A DNA stretch of 6,740 nt from Acidobacteriota bacterium (GTDB lineage Bacteria > Acidobacteriota > Blastocatellia > Pyrinomonadales > Pyrinomonadaceae), in NCBI GenBank assembly GCA_013140875.1, contig JABFSB010000041.1, positions 1 to 6,740 on the forward strand. Direction: 5' to 3'. Numbering within the stretch: the first letter of the stretch is position 1; each line of letters opens with the position of its first letter. The position numbers were made by a program, and so were the translations under genes. This document shows positions 1-6,236 of the stretch, one piece after another. The notes under the pieces were generated by a model. It searched no databases and had not been told where the DNA came from. It saw nothing but the letters and a program-made list of their open reading frames with translations.

Positions 1-655
1 CATTGGTGCATTGGCCGGAATCGGCAGCGGCAGTGAAGGCAATCGGCGCAAGGTATCCCGCAAACTGGTGCTGACCATGACCGTCCGCCGGTGTGCCTGA
101 GAATTGTGCAACGATCACGAGCGGCCGGAACATACGTATCGCACGCACGGCATCGCACAAAACCAGCTTTTCATCCCATTTCTGCTTTGCTTCGTCAAGC
201 GTTTTCGAAAATCCGTAATCGTAGGCTCTCGTAAAATACTGCTCAGCCCCATCAAGCTTTCTCGCCTGCAGCAATTCTTCGGTTCGAATTACACCCAGTG
301 CCTCGCCTTGCTCGGTGCCGATAATATTTTGTCCACCGTCGCCTCGCGTCAGCGAAAGATAAGCGGTCCGGGCGTTCTCACCGCGAGCCAGATATGAGAG
401 CAATGCCGTATCTTCGTCGTCCGGATGGGCACCGATCATCATCACGCTGGCCGACGTGTTCAGTCGTTTCAGCAACCGCCCAAGCCCGAGTGCTCCTTGA
501 TCGTAAACGGGTTTGATCTGCGTGGAAACTTCGATCGGAATGAAGAGAAGCAACCACAGATGAACACAGGTAAACAAAAATGCCTGGCGAGACCATGGCT
601 GCGTGTTTTCCGAGTTATACAATTTCTTAGGCATTTTTCTTAATTTTGTTTTCAT
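1..655 (-). CDS. PIG-L / LmbE-family zinc deacetylase, exported, N-terminal 218 residues (cut by window edge)
   Basis: The frame is open from the ATG at 655-653 to the left edge, so the C-terminus is missing. PIG-L enzymes remove N-acetyl groups from amino-sugar conjugates using a metal ion. Visible motifs are AHPDDE at residues 76-81 (H77 and D80 as expected metal ligands, D79 as expected general base) and DGHGQHQ at 191-197 (H193 and H196, the HxxH motif with the third ligand). A basic N-terminus (MKTKLRKMPKK) and a hydrophobic stretch at about 25-39 suggest a signal peptide, with mature protein beginning near T45-Q46. The conserved block PVYDQGALGLG follows at 49-59. The start was chosen because the ATG overlaps the symporter TGA as ATGA; a second in-frame ATG lies at 634. 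From memory, relatives with this N-terminal block are long (roughly 800 residues) secreted proteins, unlike the small cytoplasmic BshB of bacillithiol synthesis. The substrate is unknown. The first 35 or so codons lie in an inverted repeat, described separately. Confidence 0.88.
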   Translation of the reverse strand, partial: MKTKLRKMPKKLYNSENTQPWSRQAFLFTCVHLWLLLFIPIEVSTQIKPVYDQGALGLGRLLKRLNTSASVMMIGAHPDDEDTALLSYLARGENARTAYLSLTRGDGGQNIIGTEQGEALGVIRTEELLQARKLDGAEQYFTRAYDYGFSKTLDEAKQKWDEKLVLCDAVRAIRMFRPLVIVAQFSGTPADGHGQHQFAGYLAPIAFTAAADSGQCTN

Positions 656-675
656 CCGCGTCCATCCGCGGTTAA
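552..675. repeat. Imperfect inverted repeat across the symporter/deacetylase junction
   Basis: The outer arms are 552-572 (AACCACAGATGAACACAGG...) and 653-673, read in reverse (AACCGCGGATGGACGCGG...). They match at 14 of 21 positions, and all seven differences are G/A transitions. An inner arm is perfect over 10 bp: AAAAATGCCT at 576-585 against AGGCATTTTT at 629-638. The loop is 586-628, with unequal spacers of 3 bases (573-575) and 14 bases (639-652) between inner and outer arms. On the minus-strand transcript six of the seven outer-arm differences become G-U pairs, leaving one A-C mismatch, so the RNA could fold into a long hairpin. Each outer arm also repeats internally (CCGCG.CCATCCGCGG; CTGTG.TCATCTGTGG). 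The arms resemble short dispersed repeats I remember from intergenic DNA of environmental bacteria, which I cannot verify here. The repeat covers the last codons of the symporter and the first 35 or so codons of the deacetylase. Confidence 0.75.
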
Positions 676-2325
676 GTTTTTCTCGCTCACAGTCAAACTT
701 ATGAGATACCCGGCAATTACCGTCACTAAACATCCGATCACGTTGAACCATAAAAATTCTATATTGGTGTAAAAGCTTGCGATCCAAACAGAGGCGATTC
801 CAAATAGCAGTCCGAAAAACGCGCCGCGCGCACGGGCCCGCCGAACAACGAAGGCCAGCACAAAAACACCGAGCAGTGAGCCGTAAAAAAACGAACCGAA
901 TTTGTTGACTACCTCGATCAACGAGCCCAGATTGCTGGCAAATATCGCGACAATACAGGCGAATATCCCCCAAACAAAAGTCGAGATGCGGCCTACGGCG
1001 ATATAGCGTGCGTCAGTCGCGTTCGGTGCGAAAAGTCGACGATAAAAGTCGATGGTAGTCGCGGTTGCAAGAGCGTTGAGCTCAGCGGCTATCGAAGACA
1101 TCGCTGCCGCGAAAATAGCCGCAATCAACAGGCCAATCACGCCCATCGGCATGTTTTGAAGGACAAATGTGGGAAATACGTAATTGACGTCATTAAAGCT
1201 CTTATCACTTGTCTCACGGATAAATGCAACCGCTTCCTTGCGGCTGTCATTGAATTTCTTATCGGCGTCTAGGTAATTATTCTTAAAATCGGGGCTTTCG
1301 GTTGAGAATTTGATCGCGGCTTCGCGTCGGTCGGCGTGGGCCTGCGCGAAATTCTGCTGAATGGCCTGAAACCGCGAATCCTTTTCAGCCTTGGCAACTT
1401 CAGCTGCGTTGAAAACTATCGGCGGAGCATTGAACTGATAAAAGACGAAAACAAGGACGCCGATCAACAGGATAAAAAACTGCATCGGGATTTTGAGAAA
1501 CGCACTCATCAGCAGCGAAGTGCGGCCTTCGTCGACGGACTTCGCCGTTAGAAAACGCTGCACCTGACTTTGATCGCAGCCGAAGTAACCGAGCATCAAA
1601 AACAGTCCGCCTATCAATCCCGACCAAATCGTGTATTTTTCCTGAAGATTAAAACTCGTATCTACCGTGTTCAGCTTGCCCAACGCACCGGCAAGATGCA
1701 GTCCGTCGAAAAATGTTACGCCGGGCGGAAAGCTCCAAAGGATCACCAATAAGCAAACGCCCATTCCAAAAAAAATGATGAACATCTGCTTCACGTCGGT
1801 CCACGTCACAGCCTGTACCCCGCCGAATACGGTGTAGATCGTTGTAGAGAGGCCGATGGCAAAGATGGTCGCGATCAGGTTCCAGCCGAATACGATCGAC
1901 AGGACGATCGAAGGTGCCGAGATGATCGTGCCGACGCCGAGTCCGCGAGAGATAAGAAAGAAAAAGCTCGTGAGCGTACGCACCTTCACATCGAACCGCT
2001 TTTCAAGATATTCGTAAGCGGTAAAAACCTTTGCTCTGTGAAAAAACGGTACGACCGTCACGCAAAGAATTATCATCGCGAACGGCAGCCCATAATAGAA
2101 CTGGATGAATCGCATCCCGTCGGTATAGGCCTGGCCCGTTGTTCCGACCAGCGTAATAGCCGAAAGCTGCGTCGCCATTACGGAAAGCCCAACCGCCCAC
2201 CACGGCAGGCTGCGGTTGGCGAGAAAATATCCTTCCTTGCTTCCGCTGTGCTTGGTCATTCGGATGCCGTCCCATATCACGTAGATCAGGTATGCGACGA
2301 CAATTGCCCAGTCAAGAAATTTCAT
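652..2325 (-). CDS. Sodium:solute symporter (SSS family, LeuT fold), 557 residues
   Basis: Inner-membrane secondary transporter that would couple uptake of a small solute to sodium entry. About 13 hydrophobic segments are visible, near residues 5-20, 41-66, 73-95, 119-145, 150-170, 181-199, 232-250, 272-298, 392-425, 443-463, 470-496, 501-518 and 523-545. Family marks are SVMATQLSAITLVGTTG (48-64) in the first core helix, FGGVQAVTWTDVKQ (167-180) and GCDQSQVQRFLTAKS (249-263). AAAMSSIAAELNALAT (406-421) has A407, S410 and S411 spaced like the sodium-site residues A361/S364/S365 of vSGLT, which supports sodium coupling. A charged, helix-rich insertion of about 73 residues (306-378) lies before that helix, in a loop expected on the periplasmic side. 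GGVQAVTWTDV loosely recalls the SLC5A5/6/8 branch, but the substrate (sugar, carboxylate, vitamin or other) cannot be assigned. The start lies 9 bases after the small-protein stop, and the TGA overlaps the deacetylase ATG. No clear Shine-Dalgarno sequence precedes the start. Confidence 0.93.
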   Translation of the reverse strand: MKFLDWAIVVAYLIYVIWDGIRMTKHSGSKEGYFLANRSLPWWAVGLSVMATQLSAITLVGTTGQAYTDGMRFIQFYYGLPFAMIILCVTVVPFFHRAKVFTAYEYLEKRFDVKVRTLTSFFFLISRGLGVGTIISAPSIVLSIVFGWNLIATIFAIGLSTTIYTVFGGVQAVTWTDVKQMFIIFFGMGVCLLVILWSFPPGVTFFDGLHLAGALGKLNTVDTSFNLQEKYTIWSGLIGGLFLMLGYFGCDQSQVQRFLTAKSVDEGRTSLLMSAFLKIPMQFFILLIGVLVFVFYQFNAPPIVFNAAEVAKAEKDSRFQAIQQNFAQAHADRREAAIKFSTESPDFKNNYLDADKKFNDSRKEAVAFIRETSDKSFNDVNYVFPTFVLQNMPMGVIGLLIAAIFAAAMSSIAAELNALATATTIDFYRRLFAPNATDARYIAVGRISTFVWGIFACIVAIFASNLGSLIEVVNKFGSFFYGSLLGVFVLAFVVRRARARGAFFGLLFGIASVWIASFYTNIEFLWFNVIGCLVTVIAGYLISLTVSEKNLTADGRG

Positions 2326-2334
2326 GCAACAGGT

Positions 2335-2472
2335 TTAGGAAGAAAAGTATTTTGAGAAAGCCCAAAGGAATGTGATCACCACAAAGGTCGTAGCGACGAC
2401 CGCAGCGTACACCCTGTGCCAAAACGAATTCGGCCGTTCCTCGACTACCTTTGTTTGTTGGTTTTCATTCAT
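2335..2472 (-). CDS. Small single-span membrane protein, 45 residues, unknown function
   Basis: This short frame fills the gap between mutL and the symporter. It starts with ATG at 2472-2470, four bases after the mutL TAG (2479-2477), and ends with TAA at 2337-2335, nine bases before the symporter ATG. The protein begins MNENQQTKVVEERPNSFWHR, a polar and charged head, followed by one hydrophobic helix (about residues 21-39, AYAAVVATTFVVITFLWAF-like) and a short tail ending SKYFSS. By the positive-inside rule R20 and K8 favour a cytoplasmic N-terminus. I do not recognise a family. Some SSS transporters are encoded beside small membrane partners (DUF4212 and DUF3311 types), but those have two spans and this sequence is not recognisably one of them. 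An accessory or stabilising subunit of the next-door symporter is a reasonable guess from position alone. That it fits the gap exactly, with an intact frame and a membrane helix, supports a real gene. Confidence 0.72.
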   Translation of the reverse strand: MNENQQTKVVEERPNSFWHRVYAAVVATTFVVITFLWAFSKYFSS

Positions 2473-2476
2473 CAAT

Positions 2477-4447
2477 CTATGTTCTATGAAATCCGCGTTC
2501 GATATCCTTCATGCTGAGACGGAGTATAACCGGCCGGCCATGCGGACAGGTTGTCGGCGATGATGTCAGAAGCAGCCGGTCGATGAGCCACTGCATCTTT
2601 TCCATGGTCAACTTCATGTTGATCTTAACGGCTGCTTTACAAGCCAGGCTGGCCGCGACGTGATCGCGCAAAGTCGATTTCGCATTGCCGCGTTTTTCGA
2701 GTTCTACGACATCGAGTATCTCGGCAAAGAGATTTCGCGCTTCCGCGGGTGGAACGTCAGTCGGGACCGACTTGATCGCAACGGTCCTGCCAGAAAGCTG
2801 CATCAGTCCGAAGCCCAGTTCGCCCAACTGATCTTCCACCAATTTGAAGGCCTCGGATTGCGCGGGAGTTAGGTCGACCGTTTCAGGCAGGAGCAGATTC
2901 TGAGATTCTATCGCCCGGTCGGATTCTTTCCGTCTGAATTTGTCGAAGAGAATACGCTCGTGGGCTACGTGCTGATCGACAAGAAGCAGCCCCTCGTCAT
3001 CGACGGCGACAATGAAACTATCGTGAAGCTGTGCTAAAGGCCGCACCTTTGATGATGCAATGTTTTCTATATCGACAGAACGAACCAGTTTGGCTGCGGA
3101 ATTCAGTGGCGGCAAATCAATCGCTTGCAACATGACGGGTGCCGGAGCGAACGCCGACTCCGTCTCGCTGCGGGCTTCGACACGGGCTTCAAAATCAAAT
3201 GAAACGCTCTCGGCGTCTGTCCCGGTTTGTTCCGCGGCTTCGTTCCAAAACGATGGAACATTCTGGAGAGCGGGTGCATTCACAACAGCGGAACCATCGC
3301 CGCCTATCGAGGCCGCGGTACTTCGATCGATTGAAATATCATGCTGAAACGCGATCGACATCTGTTCGGCTGTCTCTTCCCGCTCGAAGGGTGCAGGCGA
3401 ACTGAGCATCTCCGACGGGATGTTCTCTTCCTCGGGATTCGTATCGGGCAAGATGCCGGCTCGAGCCAATGAGTTTCGAATAGCCTCGGCGATCACGTCC
3501 TTGACCGCTTCATTCCGGCGAAAACGAATCTCCGTCTTTGCCGGATGAACATTTACATCGATCTCCTCGACCGGCACATCGACGAACAAGAACGCGACCG
3601 GATAAACACCGTGCGGAAGGACGGAGCGAAAACCTTCAAGCAACCCGCCGGCGATCGTCTTGTCGCGGACGTAGCGCTGGTTTACAAAGAAGTACTGGGA
3701 ATCGCGGTTGGTACGCCGTTCACGCGGAGCGGAAACATAACCCGAAACTTTCGCGACGAATTCTCTTCCACCCGATACCGGCAAAAGGCTTTCGAGCATT
3801 CCGGCACCAAAGATCTGGAAGGCACGCTCACGCAGGTCTTTCGCCGGCGATACGCGAAGGACTTCCCGGCCGTTGTTGGTCATCGTAAACGCGATCTCGG
3901 GATGAGCGAGAGCATAGTGCGTGACGATTCCCGCAAGATGATAATTCTCGGTCGCCTCGGATCGCATGAACTTTCGCCGGGCAGGCGTATTAAAAAAAAG
4001 GTCGCGGACGGAAATTGTCGTTCCCGTGTCACGGGCGGCATCTTTGACGTCGATGAGTCGGCCGCCTTCGATAATGACACGTACAGCCGCCGTTTCCTCT
4101 GCGACTTTGGTAACAAGCTCGACTTTTGCGACCGATGCGATCGACGCAAGGGCCTCACCGCGAAATCCGAGCGTCGCGATCATCCCAAGGTCCTCAAGCG
4201 TTCGTATTTTCGACGTGGCATGCCGCTCAAACGCCAGAATCGCATCGTCGCGGACCATGCCCGAACCGTTATCGCTCACCCGCATCAATCGGCGTCCGCC
4301 AAGCTCGATCTCGATCTGGATACGAGTTGCACCGGCATCGATCGCATTCTCGACCAGCTCTTTTATCACGGACGCCGGCCGTTCGACCACTTCGCCCGCC
4401 GCGATCTGGTTCGCAAGATTATCCGGCAAAATGCTGATCTTGTTCAT
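2477..4447 (-). CDS. mutL: DNA mismatch repair protein MutL, 656 residues
   Basis: MutL links mismatch recognition by MutS to strand removal. It is a dimeric GHKL ATPase that closes over DNA on ATP binding. The N-terminal ATPase (about 1-330) shows IAAGEVVERPASVIKELVEN (15-34) with E30 and N34 matching the catalytic Glu and Mg-binding Asn, then DAGA (37-40), DNGSGM (59-64), GFRGEAL (94-100), DLFFNTPARRKF (149-160) and DVNVHPAKTEIRF (297-309). A low-complexity acidic linker covers about 335-460. The C-terminal dimerisation domain carries endonuclease-type motifs: DQHVAHERILFD (491-502), ACK (602-604), CPHGRP (634-639) and FHR (653-655). This suggests a nicking MutL, as in bacteria without MutH, rather than the E. 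coli type. The first motif departs from DQHA-x2-E-x4-E by A to V and the final E to D. The ATG directly abuts the bshC stop (TAAATG), which implies co-transcription and likely coupled translation. No mutS is in the window. Confidence 0.97.
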   Translation of the reverse strand: MNKISILPDNLANQIAAGEVVERPASVIKELVENAIDAGATRIQIEIELGGRRLMRVSDNGSGMVRDDAILAFERHATSKIRTLEDLGMIATLGFRGEALASIASVAKVELVTKVAEETAAVRVIIEGGRLIDVKDAARDTGTTISVRDLFFNTPARRKFMRSEATENYHLAGIVTHYALAHPEIAFTMTNNGREVLRVSPAKDLRERAFQIFGAGMLESLLPVSGGREFVAKVSGYVSAPRERRTNRDSQYFFVNQRYVRDKTIAGGLLEGFRSVLPHGVYPVAFLFVDVPVEEIDVNVHPAKTEIRFRRNEAVKDVIAEAIRNSLARAGILPDTNPEEENIPSEMLSSPAPFEREETAEQMSIAFQHDISIDRSTAASIGGDGSAVVNAPALQNVPSFWNEAAEQTGTDAESVSFDFEARVEARSETESAFAPAPVMLQAIDLPPLNSAAKLVRSVDIENIASSKVRPLAQLHDSFIVAVDDEGLLLVDQHVAHERILFDKFRRKESDRAIESQNLLLPETVDLTPAQSEAFKLVEDQLGELGFGLMQLSGRTVAIKSVPTDVPPAEARNLFAEILDVVELEKRGNAKSTLRDHVAASLACKAAVKINMKLTMEKMQWLIDRLLLTSSPTTCPHGRPVILRLSMKDIERGFHRT

Positions 4448-6124
4448 TTATAAATAGATCAAACGGTGACCTTTATCATCGAGATCGATCGAATCGTAAA
4501 CAGTATCGACAAAGCCGGTGCCCAGGCGGTCGAGATAGGAAATTATGTTGAGCGTCCGCTCCTGCAAATGGCCATTCGGCAGTAGGGCCGTGAATGCCGC
4601 CCTAACGCGGCGGCCGATTATCTCGTCCTTTTCGGCGCGTCTTAATTGGTATTTTTTTCTCAGGGCGCCTATGTGATAAACAATTTTCCGCCGCCGCGTG
4701 GCCAGATTTGCGGCGAGGGTGATGTCGATATCGGACAACGCCTGATCGAGCCGAAGCAGCTCCGCGTTTATGTTTTCTTCCGCCTCGCCAAATAATCGGG
4801 CGGTATTCGGGTCGATAAATTTATCCACCAATTCCGGCAGCACGGCGGCTTCGCCCGCAAACAGGTCGGTAAACTCTAAACCGTAGGCGGCAAGAGTGCG
4901 GGCGTGTTTAGCCTCGACCAGGGTGAAACTCTGACGATGCAGGATCGGAGTTACGGACCTTCCGAGGATCCTGTACACCTCGCTGTTCTGCGCAAAATAG
5001 GCGATCTCCGCACCGCCGCCAAAATAGCACAGCGTCGGAAAAAGATAGTCCTGAACGACCGGCCGCAGCATTACGCCAGGGCTCAATCGCGAGGAATCAT
5101 TCTCGGCAACCGCGATCAGTTCCTCGACCGAAAAGCGGATGCGCTCGCCTTTTACCTGCAGCGAACCGTCGGGATTTCGGCGAAGAGCGGCACGGCGGCC
5201 GTCATCCGTTTGGTAAAACAGCGGAAAGTAATCGTCTTCGACCAAAACCTGCGCGGCATAGCCTGTGGCGGCAAGCTCGTTGCCGCGAGCGGTCAACGCG
5301 GCCACGATCGATTCGCTCTTCTCGATAGCGGAAGCGTAGATCGGTGCCGCAAGGCCTTTGATCGCTTCGTCCAGCGGATCGACAACGATCAGTCCGTATT
5401 TTCCGAGAAGCTGCGTGAGCATTGTGCCGAACGCAGACCCGAAACCAGCTCCGGGTTTCCATTGCCGGTCGATCTCGCTCTTCAACTCCGCCGTAAATTC
5501 GGTGCCCGGCAATGCGTCAATGAAACGGCCGGCCACTTCAATTATCGAGTCGGTGAAATGAACCGAACCGACCGGTTTGCCCGGATTTTTTGCCTCGTCC
5601 AGTTTCGCCTCGACCAGTTCGCCGCCGCTTCCGATCGCAAACGCATTCGAAACTTCTTCAAGATCGTGATCTTCGGTGGCCATCCAGAACACCGGCACCG
5701 CCTTTACGCCGCGTTGCCGAAGGCATTCCGCCATTTTGATCGCTGACAAGGCCTTATAGATTGAATAGAGCGGTCCGGTAAACAGTCCGGTCTGCTGGCC
5801 CGTTAGGATCGCAACGGTATCGCGTTCGCGGAGAAGCTCGATATTCGCGAGCGTCGCGTCCGACGCCTGAAATGAAGAATTTATTCCGACGAGGGCGTTG
5901 CACAATCGTTCTCGGTCAGTATGGTAATTTGCGAGGACCTCTTCCAGACGGCCCTCGATATCGATGGGCCGGTCAACGGCCGAAGGATAAAAACGTCCGA
6001 GCGAAACCGGGTCGGCCAGATAGTCGAGAAACAGTTTGTTTTGTGACGGGATGGACGAAAACGGCAGGCTTTCGATCCGAATTTCGCGGACGCTGACCGG
6101 TTTTGTACCGCCGATTTCCTGCAT
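4448..6124 (-). CDS. bshC: Bacillithiol biosynthesis cysteine-adding enzyme BshC, 558 residues
   Basis: BshC performs the last step of bacillithiol synthesis, attaching cysteine to glucosaminyl-malate to give the low-molecular-weight thiol BSH in the cytoplasm. The sequence shows ILTGQQTGLFTGPLYSIYKA (106-125), PVFWMATEDHDLEEV (144-158) and PGVMLRPVVQDYLFPTLCYF (350-369) followed by GGGAEIAYFAQ, all typical of the BshC core (Rossmann-like with nucleotide-transferase resemblance). A charged helical region at about 446-500 fits the C-terminal coiled coil used for dimerisation. The B. subtilis enzyme is about 540 residues, so the length fits. An in-frame ATG exists at 6229, but it lies upstream of a terminator and of the promoter and would add an atypical Arg-rich leader; the ATG at 6124, giving MQEIGGTKPVS, is therefore preferred. 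No Shine-Dalgarno sequence is seen. The stop codon touches the mutL ATG. The bshA and bshB partners are not visible; the PIG-L protein at the left edge is not an obvious BshB. Confidence 0.94.
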   Translation of the reverse strand: MQEIGGTKPVSVREIRIESLPFSSIPSQNKLFLDYLADPVSLGRFYPSAVDRPIDIEGRLEEVLANYHTDRERLCNALVGINSSFQASDATLANIELLRERDTVAILTGQQTGLFTGPLYSIYKALSAIKMAECLRQRGVKAVPVFWMATEDHDLEEVSNAFAIGSGGELVEAKLDEAKNPGKPVGSVHFTDSIIEVAGRFIDALPGTEFTAELKSEIDRQWKPGAGFGSAFGTMLTQLLGKYGLIVVDPLDEAIKGLAAPIYASAIEKSESIVAALTARGNELAATGYAAQVLVEDDYFPLFYQTDDGRRAALRRNPDGSLQVKGERIRFSVEELIAVAENDSSRLSPGVMLRPVVQDYLFPTLCYFGGGAEIAYFAQNSEVYRILGRSVTPILHRQSFTLVEAKHARTLAAYGLEFTDLFAGEAAVLPELVDKFIDPNTARLFGEAEENINAELLRLDQALSDIDITLAANLATRRRKIVYHIGALRKKYQLRRAEKDEIIGRRVRAAFTALLPNGHLQERTLNIISYLDRLGTGFVDTVYDSIDLDDKGHRLIYL

Positions 6125-6146
6125 ATTGATAGTACCGAGTGTAATA

Positions 6147-6175
6147 ATTATAAGGTTCCAACGACCAACTTCCAA
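6147..6175 (-). promoter_or_regulatory. Sigma70-type promoter for bshC and the downstream genes
   Basis: On the minus strand TTGGAA (6175-6170, 4 of 6 matches to TTGACA) is followed by a 17-base spacer and a perfect TATAAT (6152-6147). Transcription would start near 6140, leaving a leader of only about 15 bases before the bshC ATG at 6124. It sits directly after the terminator of the upstream gene, where a new promoter is expected. No operator or riboswitch fits in so short a leader. Confidence 0.65.
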
Positions 6176-6181
6176 ACGGAC

Positions 6182-6209
6182 AACAAAAAGACGGTGCCGA
6201 TGCACCGTC
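6182..6209 (-). terminator. Rho-independent terminator of the Asp-box propeller gene
   Basis: GACGGTGC (6190-6197) and GCACCGTC (6202-6209) form a perfect 8-bp GC-rich stem around a 4-base loop. On the minus strand the stem is followed by TTTTT (6189-6185) and then GTTG. It begins 27 bases after the stop of the upstream gene. The plus-strand side has no T-run, so it acts only in the minus direction. Confidence 0.85.
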
Positions 6210-6236
6210 CGTCTAAAACTAACTATCAATCAAAAA

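Noticed and set aside
378..596. 72-codon minus-strand frame starting at 596
   Set aside because: It overlaps the deacetylase in another frame, and its VYLCSSVV part is only the repeat arm read out of frame; the AHPDDE frame is clearly the coding one.
1..655. PIG-L protein as BshB, the bacillithiol deacetylase
   Set aside because: It has a signal peptide and about 70 residues before AHPDDE, whereas BshB is a small cytoplasmic protein with the motif near its N-terminus; the PVYDQGALGLG block belongs to a different, larger PIG-L group.
552..675. Inverted repeat as a rho-independent terminator after the symporter
   Set aside because: It has a long 43-base loop and the reading frame of the deacetylase runs straight through it; the T-run on the transcribed strand is part of the inner stem.
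3545..4453. 302-codon open frame on the plus strand
   Set aside because: It lies wholly antisense to the well-supported mutL ATPase region, has an Arg/Asp-rich composition and shows no recognisable domain; it reflects the codon pattern of the opposite strand.
4904..5746. 280-codon open frame on the plus strand
   Set aside because: It is antisense to the bshC core, is rich in Arg and Gln and has no recognisable motif; a shadow frame.
6125..6229. Longer N-terminus for BshC starting at 6229 (MIVSFRRTVHRH...)
   Set aside because: It spans the terminator stem and the promoter, is Arg-rich and unlike BshC proteins, and the in-frame ATG at 6124 lies correctly downstream of the TATAAT.
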